A DNA stretch of 22,908 nt from Lachnospiraceae bacterium (GTDB lineage Bacteria > Bacillota > Clostridia > Lachnospirales > Lachnospiraceae): assembly GCA_003542935.1 (NCBI GenBank), contig DPJQ01000002.1, forward strand, positions 1 to 22,908, in the 5' to 3' direction. Below, piece by piece: positions 14,231 to 22,546 of the stretch (the stretch's first letter is position 1; every line of letters begins with the position of its first letter). The notes under the pieces are model-generated. The model was not told the DNA's origin and did not search any database. It worked only from the letters and a program-made list of their open reading frames with translations. The position numbers and the translations under genes were made by a program.

Positions 14231-14246
14231 CGGGATTTGCTATAGT
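14218..14246 (+). promoter_or_regulatory. Sigma-A-type promoter of alaS
   Basis: TTGCAG (14218-14223), a 17-bp spacer and TATAGT (14241-14246) give a good promoter. The predicted start near 14253 leaves a leader of only about 46 nt, too short for a T-box riboswitch. The -35 element overlaps the terminator of the upstream unit. Confidence 0.75.
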
Positions 14247-14298
14247 GGTGGTTGGCTGATTGAAATCCGGACAAAACACGTATGAGGAGGACGAAAAC

Positions 14299-16938
14299 GT
14301 GAAAAAATATGGCGTAAATGAACTGCGCAGGATGTATCTGGACTTTTTTGCATCCAAGGATCATCTTGTGATGAAGAGCTTTTCTCTGGTTCCCCAGAAT
14401 GATAAGAGCCTGCTTTTGATCAATGCGGGTATGGCTCCCCTGAAGCCCTATTTTACGGGGGCGGAGATCCCGCCGAGGAGACGGGTGGCCACCTGCCAGA
14501 AATGTATCCGCACCGGCGATATTGAGAACGTGGGTAAAACGGCCCGCCACGGCACTTTTTTTGAGATGCTGGGAAATTTTTCTTTCGGCGATTATTTCAA
14601 ACGGGAGGCCATTACCTGGTCGTGGGAATTCCTGACTGAGGTGGTGGGGCTCGATGCGGACAGATTGTATCCTTCCGTTTATCTGGAAGACGATGAGGCT
14701 TTCGATATTTGGAATAAGGAGATCGGTATTCCGGCAGAGAGGATTTTCCGTTTCGGTAAAGAGGACAACTTCTGGGAGCATGGCGCGGGCCCCTGCGGTC
14801 CCTGTTCGGAGATCTATTATGACAGGGGAGAGAAATACGGCTGCGGCAAGCCCGGTTGTACCGTGGGATGTGACTGTGACCGATATATGGAGATCTGGAA
14901 TAACGTCTTTACTCAGTTTGAAAATGACGGTAACGGCAATTATGAGACTTTAAAGAATAAAAATATTGATACCGGTATGGGGCTGGAGCGTCTGGCCAGC
15001 GTGGTGCAGGATGTGGATTCTATTTTTGATGTGGATACGGTCTGTGCTCTGCGGAACCGGGTTTGTGAGATCAGTGGTAAGACTTATAAGGAGAAATATG
15101 ATGATGATGTGTCTATCCGCCTGATCACGGATCATATCCGCTCGGCAACTTTTATGATTTCCGACGGTATCATGCCCACCAACGAGGGGCGGGGCTATGT
15201 ACTGCGCCGTCTGATTCGCCGTGCCGCCCGCCACGGCCGTTTGCTCGGTGTTGGCGGTGTGTTTTTGGCGGACTTAAGTGCCACCGTGATCGAGGGATCT
15301 AAAGACGGTTATCCGGAGCTGGAGGAGAAGAAAGAATTTATATTCAAGGTACTGACTAATGAAGAGACCCAGTTCAACAAGACGATCGACCAGGGGCTGC
15401 GCATTCTCGGGGAACTGGAGGCCCAGCTTCAGGAAAGAGGCGGGAAAATCTTAAGCGGCAGCGATGCTTTCAAACTCTATGATACCTATGGCTTTCCCAT
15501 GGATCTGACGAAGGAGATTCTGGAGGAGAAGGGATATCAGATTGATGAGGACGGTTTTGCCAAAGAGATGGAGGCTCAGCGTGTCCGCGCCCGCTCCAGC
15601 CGTGAGGTGACGAATTATATGGGGGCGGAGGCCACTGTCTATGATGAGATCGATCCGTCGGTGACAACGGAATTTACCGGTTATGATACTTTGAGCGGCA
15701 CATCAGAGGTCACGGTGATGACGACAGCCACGGAGATTGTTTCTTCTCTGATGGAAGGTCAGGAGGGCACGATTTTTGTGGAACGGACGCCTTTCTATGC
15801 CACCATGGGCGGCCAGGAGGGAGATACGGGTGTGATCCGGACGGAGAATGGTGAATTTGCTGTCCGGGAGACCGTCAAACTGCGGGGAGGTAAGTATGGC
15901 CACGTGGGTGCCATGGTTTCCGGTATGATCAGCGCGGGGGAGACGGTGACACTGGAAGTGGATCCCATGTCCCGGCAGGATACCTGTAAAAACCACAGTG
16001 CCACGCATCTGCTGCAGAAAGCGCTGAAAGTGGTTCTGGGTTCCCATGTGGAGCAGAAAGGTTCCCTGGTGACGCCCACCAGGCTTCGTTTCGACTTTGC
16101 CCATTTCCAGGCCATGACTGCAGAAGAGATTGCCCGGGTGGAGGAGCTGGTGAATCAGGAGATCCAGGCATCCCTTCCCGTAGAGACGAAAGTGATGGGA
16201 CTGGAGGAAGCCAAGAAATCGGGGGCAATGGCTCTCTTTGGCGAAAAATATGGCGATGAAGTCCGCGTGGTATCTATGGGAGATTTTTCCCGGGAGCTCT
16301 GCGGCGGTACCCATGTGGCAAATACGGGGGCAATCACTTCCTTTAAGATTGTTTCCGAGGCGGGTGTGGCCGCGGGTGTGCGGCGTATTGAGGCACTGAC
16401 CGGAACAAATGTGACGGCCCATTATGCGGCCATGGAGCAGGAGATGAACCGGATTGCGGCGGTATTGAAATGCAGCCCGGCGGATATTCTGGACAGGCTA
16501 ACCCATCTCCAGGCGGAAGTTAAGACGCTGCACAGCGAGAATGAATCCCTGAAAAGCAAACTGGCCCAGGATTCCCTCGGGGATGTGATGGATCAGGTGA
16601 CGGATGTAAAAGGCGTGAAGGTGCTGGCTACGGCGGTCAGGGACGTGGATATGAACGGTCTGCGCGATCTGGGCGATCAGCTCAAGGAGAAGTTGGGCGA
16701 GGGCGTCGTGGTACTGGCGTCCGTAAACGGCGGCAAGGTGAATCTGATGGCTATGGTCACCGACGGCGCCATGAAGCAGGGGGCCCATGCCGGGAATCTG
16801 CTCAAGGCCGTGGCGAAGATCGTGGGCGGCGGCGGCGGCGGACGCCCCAATATGGCTCAGGCCGGCGGCAAGAATCCGGAGAAGGTGGATGAGGCCATCC
16901 GGGCCGTGGCCGGTGTGGTTGAAGGGCAATTGAAATAA
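14299..16938 (+). CDS. alaS: Alanyl-tRNA synthetase
   Basis: AlaRS charges tRNA(Ala) with alanine and clears mischarged Ser or Gly. The 879 residues match the family. The catalytic core has the class II motifs around LLLINAGMAPLKPYFTG and GTFFEMLGNFSFGDYFK, and a Cys-rich zinc insertion near 182-193 (CGKPGCTVGCDCD). The editing domain has its zinc ligands H566 and H570 in HSATHLL, and C668 and H672 in ELCGGTHV. The C-terminal C-Ala domain has the Gly-rich run near 843-848 and NMAQAGGK. GTG 14299 is chosen because GAGGAGG (14284-14290) is eight bases upstream. An upstream in-frame TTG at 14260 lacks a site. It is flanked by its own promoter and terminator, and so is independent of the neighbouring kinases. 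Confidence 0.98.
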   Translation: MKKYGVNELRRMYLDFFASKDHLVMKSFSLVPQNDKSLLLINAGMAPLKPYFTGAEIPPRRRVATCQKCIRTGDIENVGKTARHGTFFEMLGNFSFGDYFKREAITWSWEFLTEVVGLDADRLYPSVYLEDDEAFDIWNKEIGIPAERIFRFGKEDNFWEHGAGPCGPCSEIYYDRGEKYGCGKPGCTVGCDCDRYMEIWNNVFTQFENDGNGNYETLKNKNIDTGMGLERLASVVQDVDSIFDVDTVCALRNRVCEISGKTYKEKYDDDVSIRLITDHIRSATFMISDGIMPTNEGRGYVLRRLIRRAARHGRLLGVGGVFLADLSATVIEGSKDGYPELEEKKEFIFKVLTNEETQFNKTIDQGLRILGELEAQLQERGGKILSGSDAFKLYDTYGFPMDLTKEILEEKGYQIDEDGFAKEMEAQRVRARSSREVTNYMGAEATVYDEIDPSVTTEFTGYDTLSGTSEVTVMTTATEIVSSLMEGQEGTIFVERTPFYATMGGQEGDTGVIRTENGEFAVRETVKLRGGKYGHVGAMVSGMISAGETVTLEVDPMSRQDTCKNHSATHLLQKALKVVLGSHVEQKGSLVTPTRLRFDFAHFQAMTAEEIARVEELVNQEIQASLPVETKVMGLEEAKKSGAMALFGEKYGDEVRVVSMGDFSRELCGGTHVANTGAITSFKIVSEAGVAAGVRRIEALTGTNVTAHYAAMEQEMNRIAAVLKCSPADILDRLTHLQAEVKTLHSENESLKSKLAQDSLGDVMDQVTDVKGVKVLATAVRDVDMNGLRDLGDQLKEKLGEGVVVLASVNGGKVNLMAMVTDGAMKQGAHAGNLLKAVAKIVGGGGGGRPNMAQAGGKNPEKVDEAIRAVAGVVEGQLK

Positions 16939-16978
16939 GAGGCTGCCGGTCACAGATTGACCAGTGGCGTTAAGACGG

Positions 16979-17007
16979 AAAAGGCGGGTGCGAGTCACCT
17001 GCCTTTT
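16979..17007 (+). terminator. Rho-independent terminator of alaS
   Basis: AAAAGGCGGGTG (16979-16990) and CACCTGCCTTTT (16996-17007) form a 12-bp stem with one G-T pair and a CGAGT loop, ending in four T. The symmetric A and T tails could also allow some termination on the minus strand. Confidence 0.88.
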
Positions 17008-17008
17008 G

Positions 17009-17038
17009 TTTACAGGTTCCCATTATGTGTGTTATTAT
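17009..17038 (+). promoter_or_regulatory. Promoter of the PAS-domain kinase gene
   Basis: TTTACA (17009-17014), an 18-bp spacer and TATTAT (17033-17038) form a plausible sigma-A promoter immediately after the alaS terminator. The leader would be about 50 nt. Confidence 0.6.
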
Positions 17039-17096
17039 AAAATAGAAATGCATACAGACGGTCCATAAAACGGCAAAAACTGGGGAGGACACGGTT

Positions 17097-19298
17097 TTGG
17101 AAAATATATATGACAGAACGGATAATACTTCGGCGGAGTGTGAGGCCGACATGACGCAGATTTGGGAAATCTTGCAAAATGATCAGGATGTGCCCGTTGG
17201 TGATACGTCGAATACAGGTATTACTTTGCAGCTGAAAAAAATCCTGGGTGATATGCCGGGAGGTTTTTTTGTTTATCGCGCGGACGGGGATGGAGAGCTC
17301 ATATACGCAAATGATGCCCTGATACGGATGTTCGGTTGTGATTCGCTGAAAGAGTTTCGGCAATTTACCGGAAATTCATTTAAAGGGATGGTTCATCCTG
17401 AGGATTTTTGCGCCGTGGAACAGAGCATCTGGGAGCAGATTGCCCATAGCCGTTATGATCTGGATCATGTGGAATACAGGATTATCCGTAAAGACGGCGA
17501 GATTCGCTGGTTGGATGACTACGGCCATTTTGTACATAGTGAGATGTCCGGAGACGTTTTTTATGTATTTGTCGGAGATGTGACGGAGAAAAAGATCCGT
17601 CAGATGGAGGAAAGAAAAGCATTTCTGCAGGAAAAAATGCAGAACGAAAACCGGATCGAGAAATATAATGAAGAGATGGCGTTGATCAACCGGGAATACA
17701 TGCGCCGGATCGAAACCATTGAGGGGCTGAGTGTGGATTACGACTCCATATTTTACGCTGATCTGGATGCGGACAGTCTGACACCATACCGGATGAGCTA
17801 TCGGGTAGAGCCGCCGGTGAGACCGGAATGTCCGATTTCTGAATTTGGAAAAATACATGATGGTTTCGTACAGAGATGGGTGATCACCGACGATCGTGAA
17901 ATTCTGAGCGAGGCTGTACGGCCGGAGACTCTTCACCGGAGACTTGCGGAGGTGAAAAGCTATTATGTAAATTACCGGATTGTGGAGGAAGGGCGGATTA
18001 AATATAAGCAGCTCCGTATTGTGGACGTGGGAAAGGAAGGCCGCGGTTCCCAGATCGTGATGGGGTATCGAAATGTGGATGAGGAAACAACCCGTGAGAT
18101 GGGGAGGAAAAAGGTTCTGGAAGACGCGCTGAAGAAAGCCGAGGCGGCTATTGAAGCTAAAAACGCATTTCTGTCCAATATGTCCCATGATATCCGGACG
18201 CCGATGAATGCCATTGTCGGTTTTACTGCGCTGGCAAAAAAGTATATCCACAATGCAGAAAAAGCCAGTGAATACCTGGAGCAGATCGAGGTGTCCAACA
18301 AGCAGCTGCTGCTCATTCTCATGGACGTGCTGGAACTGACAAAACTGGAAGCCGGCGGCGGATGTGTCGCGGAGGAGCCCTGCAGTCTGTCTGCCCTTGT
18401 AGAGAGTGTACGGGCGGAACTGAGGGAAGACGCCGGGAAAAAGAAGATTACATTTAACGTAGATTTGTCAGAGGTAATGCATGACGAAGTAATTTCTGAC
18501 GGTAATAAGATCCGTGAGATACTTATGCGTTTGTCTGATAATGCAGTGAAGTATACCAATCCGGGTGGGCATGTTACTATTTATGTCAAGGAAAAGGAAA
18601 ATATTCTGACGGATTATGCCTTTTATCAGTTTATAGTGGCGGATAGCGGGGTCGGTATCAGCAAAGAGTTTATGGGGCATATTTTCGAACCCTTTGAGAG
18701 AGAAAAAAATACTACCATGGGCGGTGTTTTGGGTTCCGGGCTGGGTCTTGTGATTGCAAAAAATATTGTGGATGCACTGGGCGGGAGCATTGAGGTGGAG
18801 AGTACCTGCGGCCAGGGAAGCCACTTTACCGTATCTTTGAGTCTGCACCGCCGGAATGCCCGGGGCAGGACAGGGATGCCCGGTGATGGGCAGAAAACCC
18901 GGCAGGAATTTCCGTTGAAACAGAAAATTTTGCTGGTGGAAGACAACGAGATCAATCAGGAGATTGAAACGGAGCTGCTGGAAAGTGACGGGTTCGCAGT
19001 GGATACGGCGGAGAACGGGCAAATTGCCGTAGATATGGTGCGGCAGTCTCCGCCGGGCACGTATGGCCTGATCCTTATGGATATCCAGATGCCGGTTATG
19101 GACGGTTATCAGGCAGCCCGGGCGATCCGGCAGCTGGATGATGCAAAACTGGCGGATATACCGATCATAGCGTTGTCGGCTAACGCGCTGGAAGAGGATA
19201 AGAAAAGAGCCATGGACAGCGGGATGGATGCCCATATGGCAAAGCCGCTGAATGTTGAACTTTTGGAAAAACTGGTGAAGGATATTCTGCGGCAGTAG
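17097..19298 (+). CDS. Soluble PAS-domain hybrid histidine kinase with one receiver
   Basis: The 733-residue protein has no membrane segment and should act in the cytoplasm. Residues about 45-168 are a PAS/PAC domain (MPGGFFVYRADGDGELIYAN to FVGDVTEKK). A coiled-coil-like helix (about 165-208) and a second PAS-like region (about 212-328) follow. HisKA carries H364 in SNMSHDIRTPMNAIVG. The HATPase domain has N482 in LSDNAVKY, ADSGVGIS and GSGLGLVIAKNI. The receiver (about 608-733) has the acidic E615/D616, phosphoacceptor D662 in LMDIQMPVMD, and K716. It has no output domain. TTG 17097 is chosen because GGGGAGG (17082-17088) is eight bases upstream; ATG 17151 is an alternative. It resembles the membrane kinase across alaS in its HisKA and final receiver, so the two are probably paralogues. 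The stop codon is 22 nt before the nagA start. Confidence 0.93.
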   Translation: MENIYDRTDNTSAECEADMTQIWEILQNDQDVPVGDTSNTGITLQLKKILGDMPGGFFVYRADGDGELIYANDALIRMFGCDSLKEFRQFTGNSFKGMVHPEDFCAVEQSIWEQIAHSRYDLDHVEYRIIRKDGEIRWLDDYGHFVHSEMSGDVFYVFVGDVTEKKIRQMEERKAFLQEKMQNENRIEKYNEEMALINREYMRRIETIEGLSVDYDSIFYADLDADSLTPYRMSYRVEPPVRPECPISEFGKIHDGFVQRWVITDDREILSEAVRPETLHRRLAEVKSYYVNYRIVEEGRIKYKQLRIVDVGKEGRGSQIVMGYRNVDEETTREMGRKKVLEDALKKAEAAIEAKNAFLSNMSHDIRTPMNAIVGFTALAKKYIHNAEKASEYLEQIEVSNKQLLLILMDVLELTKLEAGGGCVAEEPCSLSALVESVRAELREDAGKKKITFNVDLSEVMHDEVISDGNKIREILMRLSDNAVKYTNPGGHVTIYVKEKENILTDYAFYQFIVADSGVGISKEFMGHIFEPFEREKNTTMGGVLGSGLGLVIAKNIVDALGGSIEVESTCGQGSHFTVSLSLHRRNARGRTGMPGDGQKTRQEFPLKQKILLVEDNEINQEIETELLESDGFAVDTAENGQIAVDMVRQSPPGTYGLILMDIQMPVMDGYQAARAIRQLDDAKLADIPIIALSANALEEDKKRAMDSGMDAHMAKPLNVELLEKLVKDILRQ

Positions 19299-19320
19299 AA
19301 TGGGGCCGGGCGGTGACGGG

Positions 19321-20508
19321 ATGCTTAAAAAAATAGAAAATGTGAAAGTTTATACGGAGCAGGGAAATTTTGTACCCGGCGCGGTGATGACGGAGGGGGC
19401 TTTTATCCGCCGGATTTTGGCAGGAGAGGCGGGAAACAGAAAACCGGAAGCCGACGGCGCTGCAGAGACTATAGACGGAGGAGGCTGTTACTGTATTCCC
19501 GGAATGGTCGATATCCATCTTCACGGCTGTGGAGGAAAGGATTTTTGCGACGGTACGAGGGAGGCTCTGGAGACGATCACCTCCTGGGAAGTTTCCGTGG
19601 GCGTGACGGCCATTGCCCCGGCTGTGATGGCCCTGCCGGCGGAAAGGCTGGAGAAAGCTTTAGCCGCGGGTGCGGCTTACCGGAAAGAACAGCAGGAGGG
19701 AAAAGCGGTACCGGGCGCAGATCTGGCCGGTATCAATATGGAAGGGCCGTTCATCAGTGCGGTAAAGAAAGGGGCCCAGGACGCCCGTTATATCGTTCCC
19801 TGCGACGTGGGACTGTACCGCCGTTTTCAGGATGCTGCCTGTGGGCTGATCCGGTTTGTGGGCATCGCGCCGGAGGAGGGCCGGAACACGGCGGACTTTA
19901 TCCGCCAGGTGAAAGAGGAAGCCGTGGTAGCGCTCTCACACACCAATGCAGATTATGATACGGCTATGGCGGCTTTTGCCGCAGGGGCCGGTCATGTGGT
20001 TCACCTGTATAACGCTATGTCCTCCTGTACCCATCGGGAACCGGGAGTGGCAGGAGCCGTTGCAGACAGTCCCTCTGCGGATGTGGAGTTGATCTGTGAC
20101 GGCGTGCATGTCCACCCGGCCATGGTACGGGCCGCTTTTAAAATGTTGGGTGCGGGCCGGGTATGTTTGATCAGCGACAGTATGCGGGCCACGGGTCTGT
20201 CGGACGGACAGTATACCCTGGGCGGCCTTGCGGTGAATGTCCGGGGAAAGCGGGCCATGCTGGTTTCAGACGGGACCCTGGCCGGTTCCGTCACGTCGCT
20301 GCCGGATTGTGTGAGGACGGCTGTCTCCGAGATGGGTATTCCCCTGGAAACGGCGATTGCCTGTGCCACGGCCAATCCGGCAAAAAGCCTGGGCCAGTGG
20401 GAGTTGAGGGGCTCCCTCGCTCCGGGTAAACTGGCTGATCTGGTTTTATGGGATGAATGTATGAGGCTTCAGGCAGTGATGAAAGCGGGAGAATGGATTC
20501 GCAGGTGA
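19321..20508 (+). CDS. nagA: N-acetylglucosamine-6-phosphate deacetylase
   Basis: NagA removes acetate from GlcNAc-6-phosphate in amino sugar catabolism and wall recycling, giving glucosamine-6-phosphate. The 395 residues form an amidohydrolase barrel. The metal site H66-x-H68 in VDIHLHGCGG, E141 in GINMEGPFIS, H207 in LSHTNADYD and H228 in HVVHLYNAMS are visible, with catalytic D286 in LISDSMRATG. The HxH pair resembles the binuclear-metal type rather than the E. coli type. The start could be ATG 19300 or ATG 19321. Neither has a strong ribosome binding site; 19321 is preferred because MLKKIENVKVY aligns with the usual first strand of the family. It follows the PAS kinase with no terminator between, so co-transcription is likely. 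No nagB is present in the window. Confidence 0.94.
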   Translation: MLKKIENVKVYTEQGNFVPGAVMTEGAFIRRILAGEAGNRKPEADGAAETIDGGGCYCIPGMVDIHLHGCGGKDFCDGTREALETITSWEVSVGVTAIAPAVMALPAERLEKALAAGAAYRKEQQEGKAVPGADLAGINMEGPFISAVKKGAQDARYIVPCDVGLYRRFQDAACGLIRFVGIAPEEGRNTADFIRQVKEEAVVALSHTNADYDTAMAAFAAGAGHVVHLYNAMSSCTHREPGVAGAVADSPSADVELICDGVHVHPAMVRAAFKMLGAGRVCLISDSMRATGLSDGQYTLGGLAVNVRGKRAMLVSDGTLAGSVTSLPDCVRTAVSEMGIPLETAIACATANPAKSLGQWELRGSLAPGKLADLVLWDECMRLQAVMKAGEWIRR

Positions 20509-20526
20509 CGGTACGGCGCGTCGTCT

Positions 20527-20805
20527 CTACTCGTCCCAGCCGTCTGTAAAGCGAATATTTACGGAGATGTTGCGGACGATATCGCCCTCTTTCAGATCCA
20601 TATCCTGGATATCGGAGATGGGGGGGAGCTGCCCGTTGTCGTCGGAGAGTTCGAGCCAGATCCAGTCATAGGCGGCTTCGTTGGCTTTTTCTATGGCGTC
20701 ATCAAGGGTATCGCCCTCGGCGCGGCAGCATTCCAGGTCAGGGAAATATCCCTCAAAGCTGCCGGAGTCATTTTTATGGAACACGGCGGGATAGATAAAT
20801 TTCAT
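20527..20805 (-). CDS. HicB-like protein (orphan antitoxin-type domain)
   Basis: The 92-residue protein has the HicB fold signature: a first strand MKFIYPAVFHKND, then GSFEGYFPDLECCRAEGDTL with helix DDAIEKANEAAYDWIWLEL, then a Pro-containing segment and final beta strands. HicB proteins normally neutralise a HicA mRNA interferase. No HicA-like gene lies on either side, because nagA converges and a Nudix gene diverges. This is therefore a solitary HicB-family protein that may be a regulator or a remnant of a toxin-antitoxin pair. There is no clear C-terminal DNA-binding domain. ATG at 20805 has AGGAGG nine bases upstream and a good promoter beyond it. Confidence 0.85.
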   Translation of the reverse strand: MKFIYPAVFHKNDSGSFEGYFPDLECCRAEGDTLDDAIEKANEAAYDWIWLELSDDNGQLPPISDIQDMDLKEGDIVRNISVNIRFTDGWDE

Positions 20806-20840
20806 AATAAACAGCCTCCTCGGTAATTTTTCTGATAATG

Positions 20841-20869
20841 ATTTTAGCACAGCCCGGTGGAGGCTTCAA
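20841..20869 (-). promoter_or_regulatory. Promoter of the HicB-like gene
   Basis: On the minus strand, TTGAAG (20869-20864), a 17-bp spacer and TAAAAT (20846-20841) lie about 36 bp before the start codon. It occupies almost all of the gap to the divergent Nudix gene. Confidence 0.7.
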
Positions 20870-20888
20870 GGGATACGGGAGAAAGAGT

Positions 20889-21374
20889 ATGGAGGGATTG
20901 AGTACATTATGCTACATAGAGGACAGGGGCCGCTATCTGATGCTGCACAGGACGGTGAAGAAACAGGATGTCAATAAAGACAAATGGATCGGTGTAGGAG
21001 GCCATTTTGAGCCGGGGGAGAGCCCGGAAGAATGCCTGCTCCGGGAAGTTTTCGAGGAGACGGGATACCGCCTTACTTCCTATCGTTTTCGGGGAATGGT
21101 GACTTTCTTATCCGGAGACGGGGTCACGGAATACATGCACCTGTTCACGGCAGACGGATTTGAGGGTACACCAGCAGCCTGTGATGAGGGAGAGCTGGAA
21201 TGGGTGCCCATAGACCGGATCGAGTCGCTGAATATCTGGGAGGGGGATAAGATTTTTTTCCGTCTTCTGGCCGAAGACAGACCGTTTTTTTCTCTAAAAC
21301 TGGTTTATGACGGAAAGGGAGGGCTTTTGTCCGCCGTTTTGGACGGTCAGCCGCTGGAGATATCCGGGATATAA
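20889..21374 (+). CDS. Nudix hydrolase, MutT/8-oxo-dGTP diphosphatase type
   Basis: The 161-residue protein has a complete Nudix box, G38-x5-E44-x7-R52-E53-V-F-E56-E57-T-G59-Y60, in GGHFEPGESPEECLLREV and the residues after it. This is the Mg-dependent pyrophosphohydrolase motif. The opening strand LCYIEDRGRYLMLHRTVKKQ and the downstream LEWVPIDRIESLNIWEGD match the MutT-like subfamily often annotated as 8-oxo-dGTP diphosphatase. The actual substrate is not fixed by sequence. ATG 20889 has GGGAGA a few bases upstream; an in-frame ATG at 20838 overlaps the divergent promoter and is less likely. It is transcribed away from the HicB-like gene. Confidence 0.9.
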   Translation: MEGLSTLCYIEDRGRYLMLHRTVKKQDVNKDKWIGVGGHFEPGESPEECLLREVFEETGYRLTSYRFRGMVTFLSGDGVTEYMHLFTADGFEGTPAACDEGELEWVPIDRIESLNIWEGDKIFFRLLAEDRPFFSLKLVYDGKGGLLSAVLDGQPLEISGI

Positions 21375-21446
21375 TGAGTCCTTGCAGGCGTTTACACATA
21401 TTTTCTTTCGTTCTGCCGGCCCGGTTATGGTATTGGGAAAAATGGG

Positions 21447-21474
21447 TATACTGACAGCATAAGGAGGCTGTCAG
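21447..21474 (+). promoter_or_regulatory. Inverted repeat enclosing the ribosome binding site of the dehydrogenase gene
   Basis: CTGACAGC (21451-21458) and GCTGTCAG (21467-21474) are a perfect 8-bp inverted repeat with an 8-nt loop. The ribosome binding site AAGGAGG (21461-21467) fills the loop and its last base enters the stem. TATACT (21447-21452) just before could be a -10 element, which would make the repeat an operator spanning the start site rather than an mRNA hairpin. Confidence 0.55.
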
Positions 21475-21476
21475 TT

Positions 21477-22466
21477 ATGAAAATATTATTTTTTGATACC
21501 AAGAGTTATGATAAAGATTCTTTCGAGAAAGAGAAAAGAAAATATCCTTCTCTGGAGATTGATTATCTGAAAACGGATCTGGCGCCCCGGACGGCGCAGC
21601 TGGCCCACGGGTATGACGCAGTATGCGCCTTTGTCAATTCCGATGTGGGTACGGATACCGTGGAAAGGCTTCATGAGGCCGGGGTGAAAACCATTCTGAT
21701 GCGGTGCGCCGGATATAACAATGTCTCTCTGGAAACGGCTGCGCGCTGCGGTATCCGGGTGCTTCGGGTGCCGGGTTATTCTCCGGAGGCCGTGGCCGAG
21801 CATGCCATGGCCCTGGCGCTGGCTGCCGACAGGCGGATGCATAAGGCCTACGTCAAAGTACGGGAGAATGATTTTTCCCTGGGAGGCCTGATGGGTTTTA
21901 ATTTTTACCGGAAAACGGCCGGGATCATCGGTACGGGTAAGATCGGTGCGGCCATGGCCAGGATCTGCCGAGGCTTTGGCATGGAGGTAATCGCTTATGA
22001 TTTGTATGAGGATAAATCTCTTAAGGAATTTGTCACTTATAAACCTCTGGAGAAAGTATTGGCCGAGGGCGATCTGATCTCCCTGCACTGTCCGCTGACA
22101 GATGAAACGTACCATCTGATCAACCGGGAGACCATCGCCAGAATGAAGGATGGTGTAGTGCTGGTGAATACTTCCCGGGGAGCGCTGGTGAAGACGGAAG
22201 ATCTGATAGAAGGTATACGTGCGAGAAAATTTCACGGAGTGGGCCTGGATGTGTATGAGGAGGAGTCCAGCAATGTGTTTGAGGATCGATCCGACGAAAT
22301 TCTGGAGCATTCCACCACGGCCAGACTGCTGTCTTTTCCCAATGTTATGATTACCTCTCATCAAGGTTTTTTTACGGCGGAGGCCCTGGCTGCCATTGCG
22401 GATACTACATTGCAGAATGCCATGGACGCGCAGCAGGGCAGGGAAAATAGTAATATTTGCCGATAA
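21477..22466 (+). CDS. D-lactate dehydrogenase-type 2-hydroxyacid dehydrogenase
   Basis: The 329-residue protein belongs to the D-isomer-specific 2-hydroxyacid dehydrogenases. It probably reduces pyruvate to D-lactate with NADH to regenerate NAD+ in fermentation. It has the NAD-binding GTGKIG (152-157), catalytic R234 in NTSRGALVKTEDL, E263 in LDVYEEE, and H295 in TSHQGFFTAEAL. The spacing and the N-terminus MKILFFDTKSYDKDSF are close to the fermentative LdhA type, and the length equals the usual 329-330. ATG 21477 has AAGGAGG nine bases upstream, inside an inverted repeat that may control translation or transcription. Other 2-hydroxyacid substrates are possible. Confidence 0.92.
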   Translation: MKILFFDTKSYDKDSFEKEKRKYPSLEIDYLKTDLAPRTAQLAHGYDAVCAFVNSDVGTDTVERLHEAGVKTILMRCAGYNNVSLETAARCGIRVLRVPGYSPEAVAEHAMALALAADRRMHKAYVKVRENDFSLGGLMGFNFYRKTAGIIGTGKIGAAMARICRGFGMEVIAYDLYEDKSLKEFVTYKPLEKVLAEGDLISLHCPLTDETYHLINRETIARMKDGVVLVNTSRGALVKTEDLIEGIRARKFHGVGLDVYEEESSNVFEDRSDEILEHSTTARLLSFPNVMITSHQGFFTAEALAAIADTTLQNAMDAQQGRENSNICR

Positions 22467-22512
22467 CGGGAATATGGATTTGTGAAGTTTTTTTGAACTT
22501 TTGCGAAAAACT

Positions 22513-22540
22513 GTGACAAAAGATGGTTTTGTGCTATAAT
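22513..22540 (+). promoter_or_regulatory. Extended -10 promoter of the secreted protein gene
   Basis: GTGACA (22513-22518), a 16-bp spacer and consensus TATAAT (22535-22540) preceded by TGC give an extended -10 promoter. A start near 22547 would produce a leader of about 128 nt. Confidence 0.75.
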
Positions 22541-22546
22541 TCAGTC

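Noticed and set aside
14121..14298. Possible T-box leader for alaS
   Set aside because: The predicted leader is only about 46 nt and no T-box sequence or antiterminator was found. The hairpins there belong to the upstream kinase gene.
22483..22517. AT-rich self-complementary stretch after the dehydrogenase gene as a terminator
   Set aside because: Pairing such as AAGTT/AACTT is weak and AT-only, no GC stem precedes a T run, and it overlaps the next promoter region.
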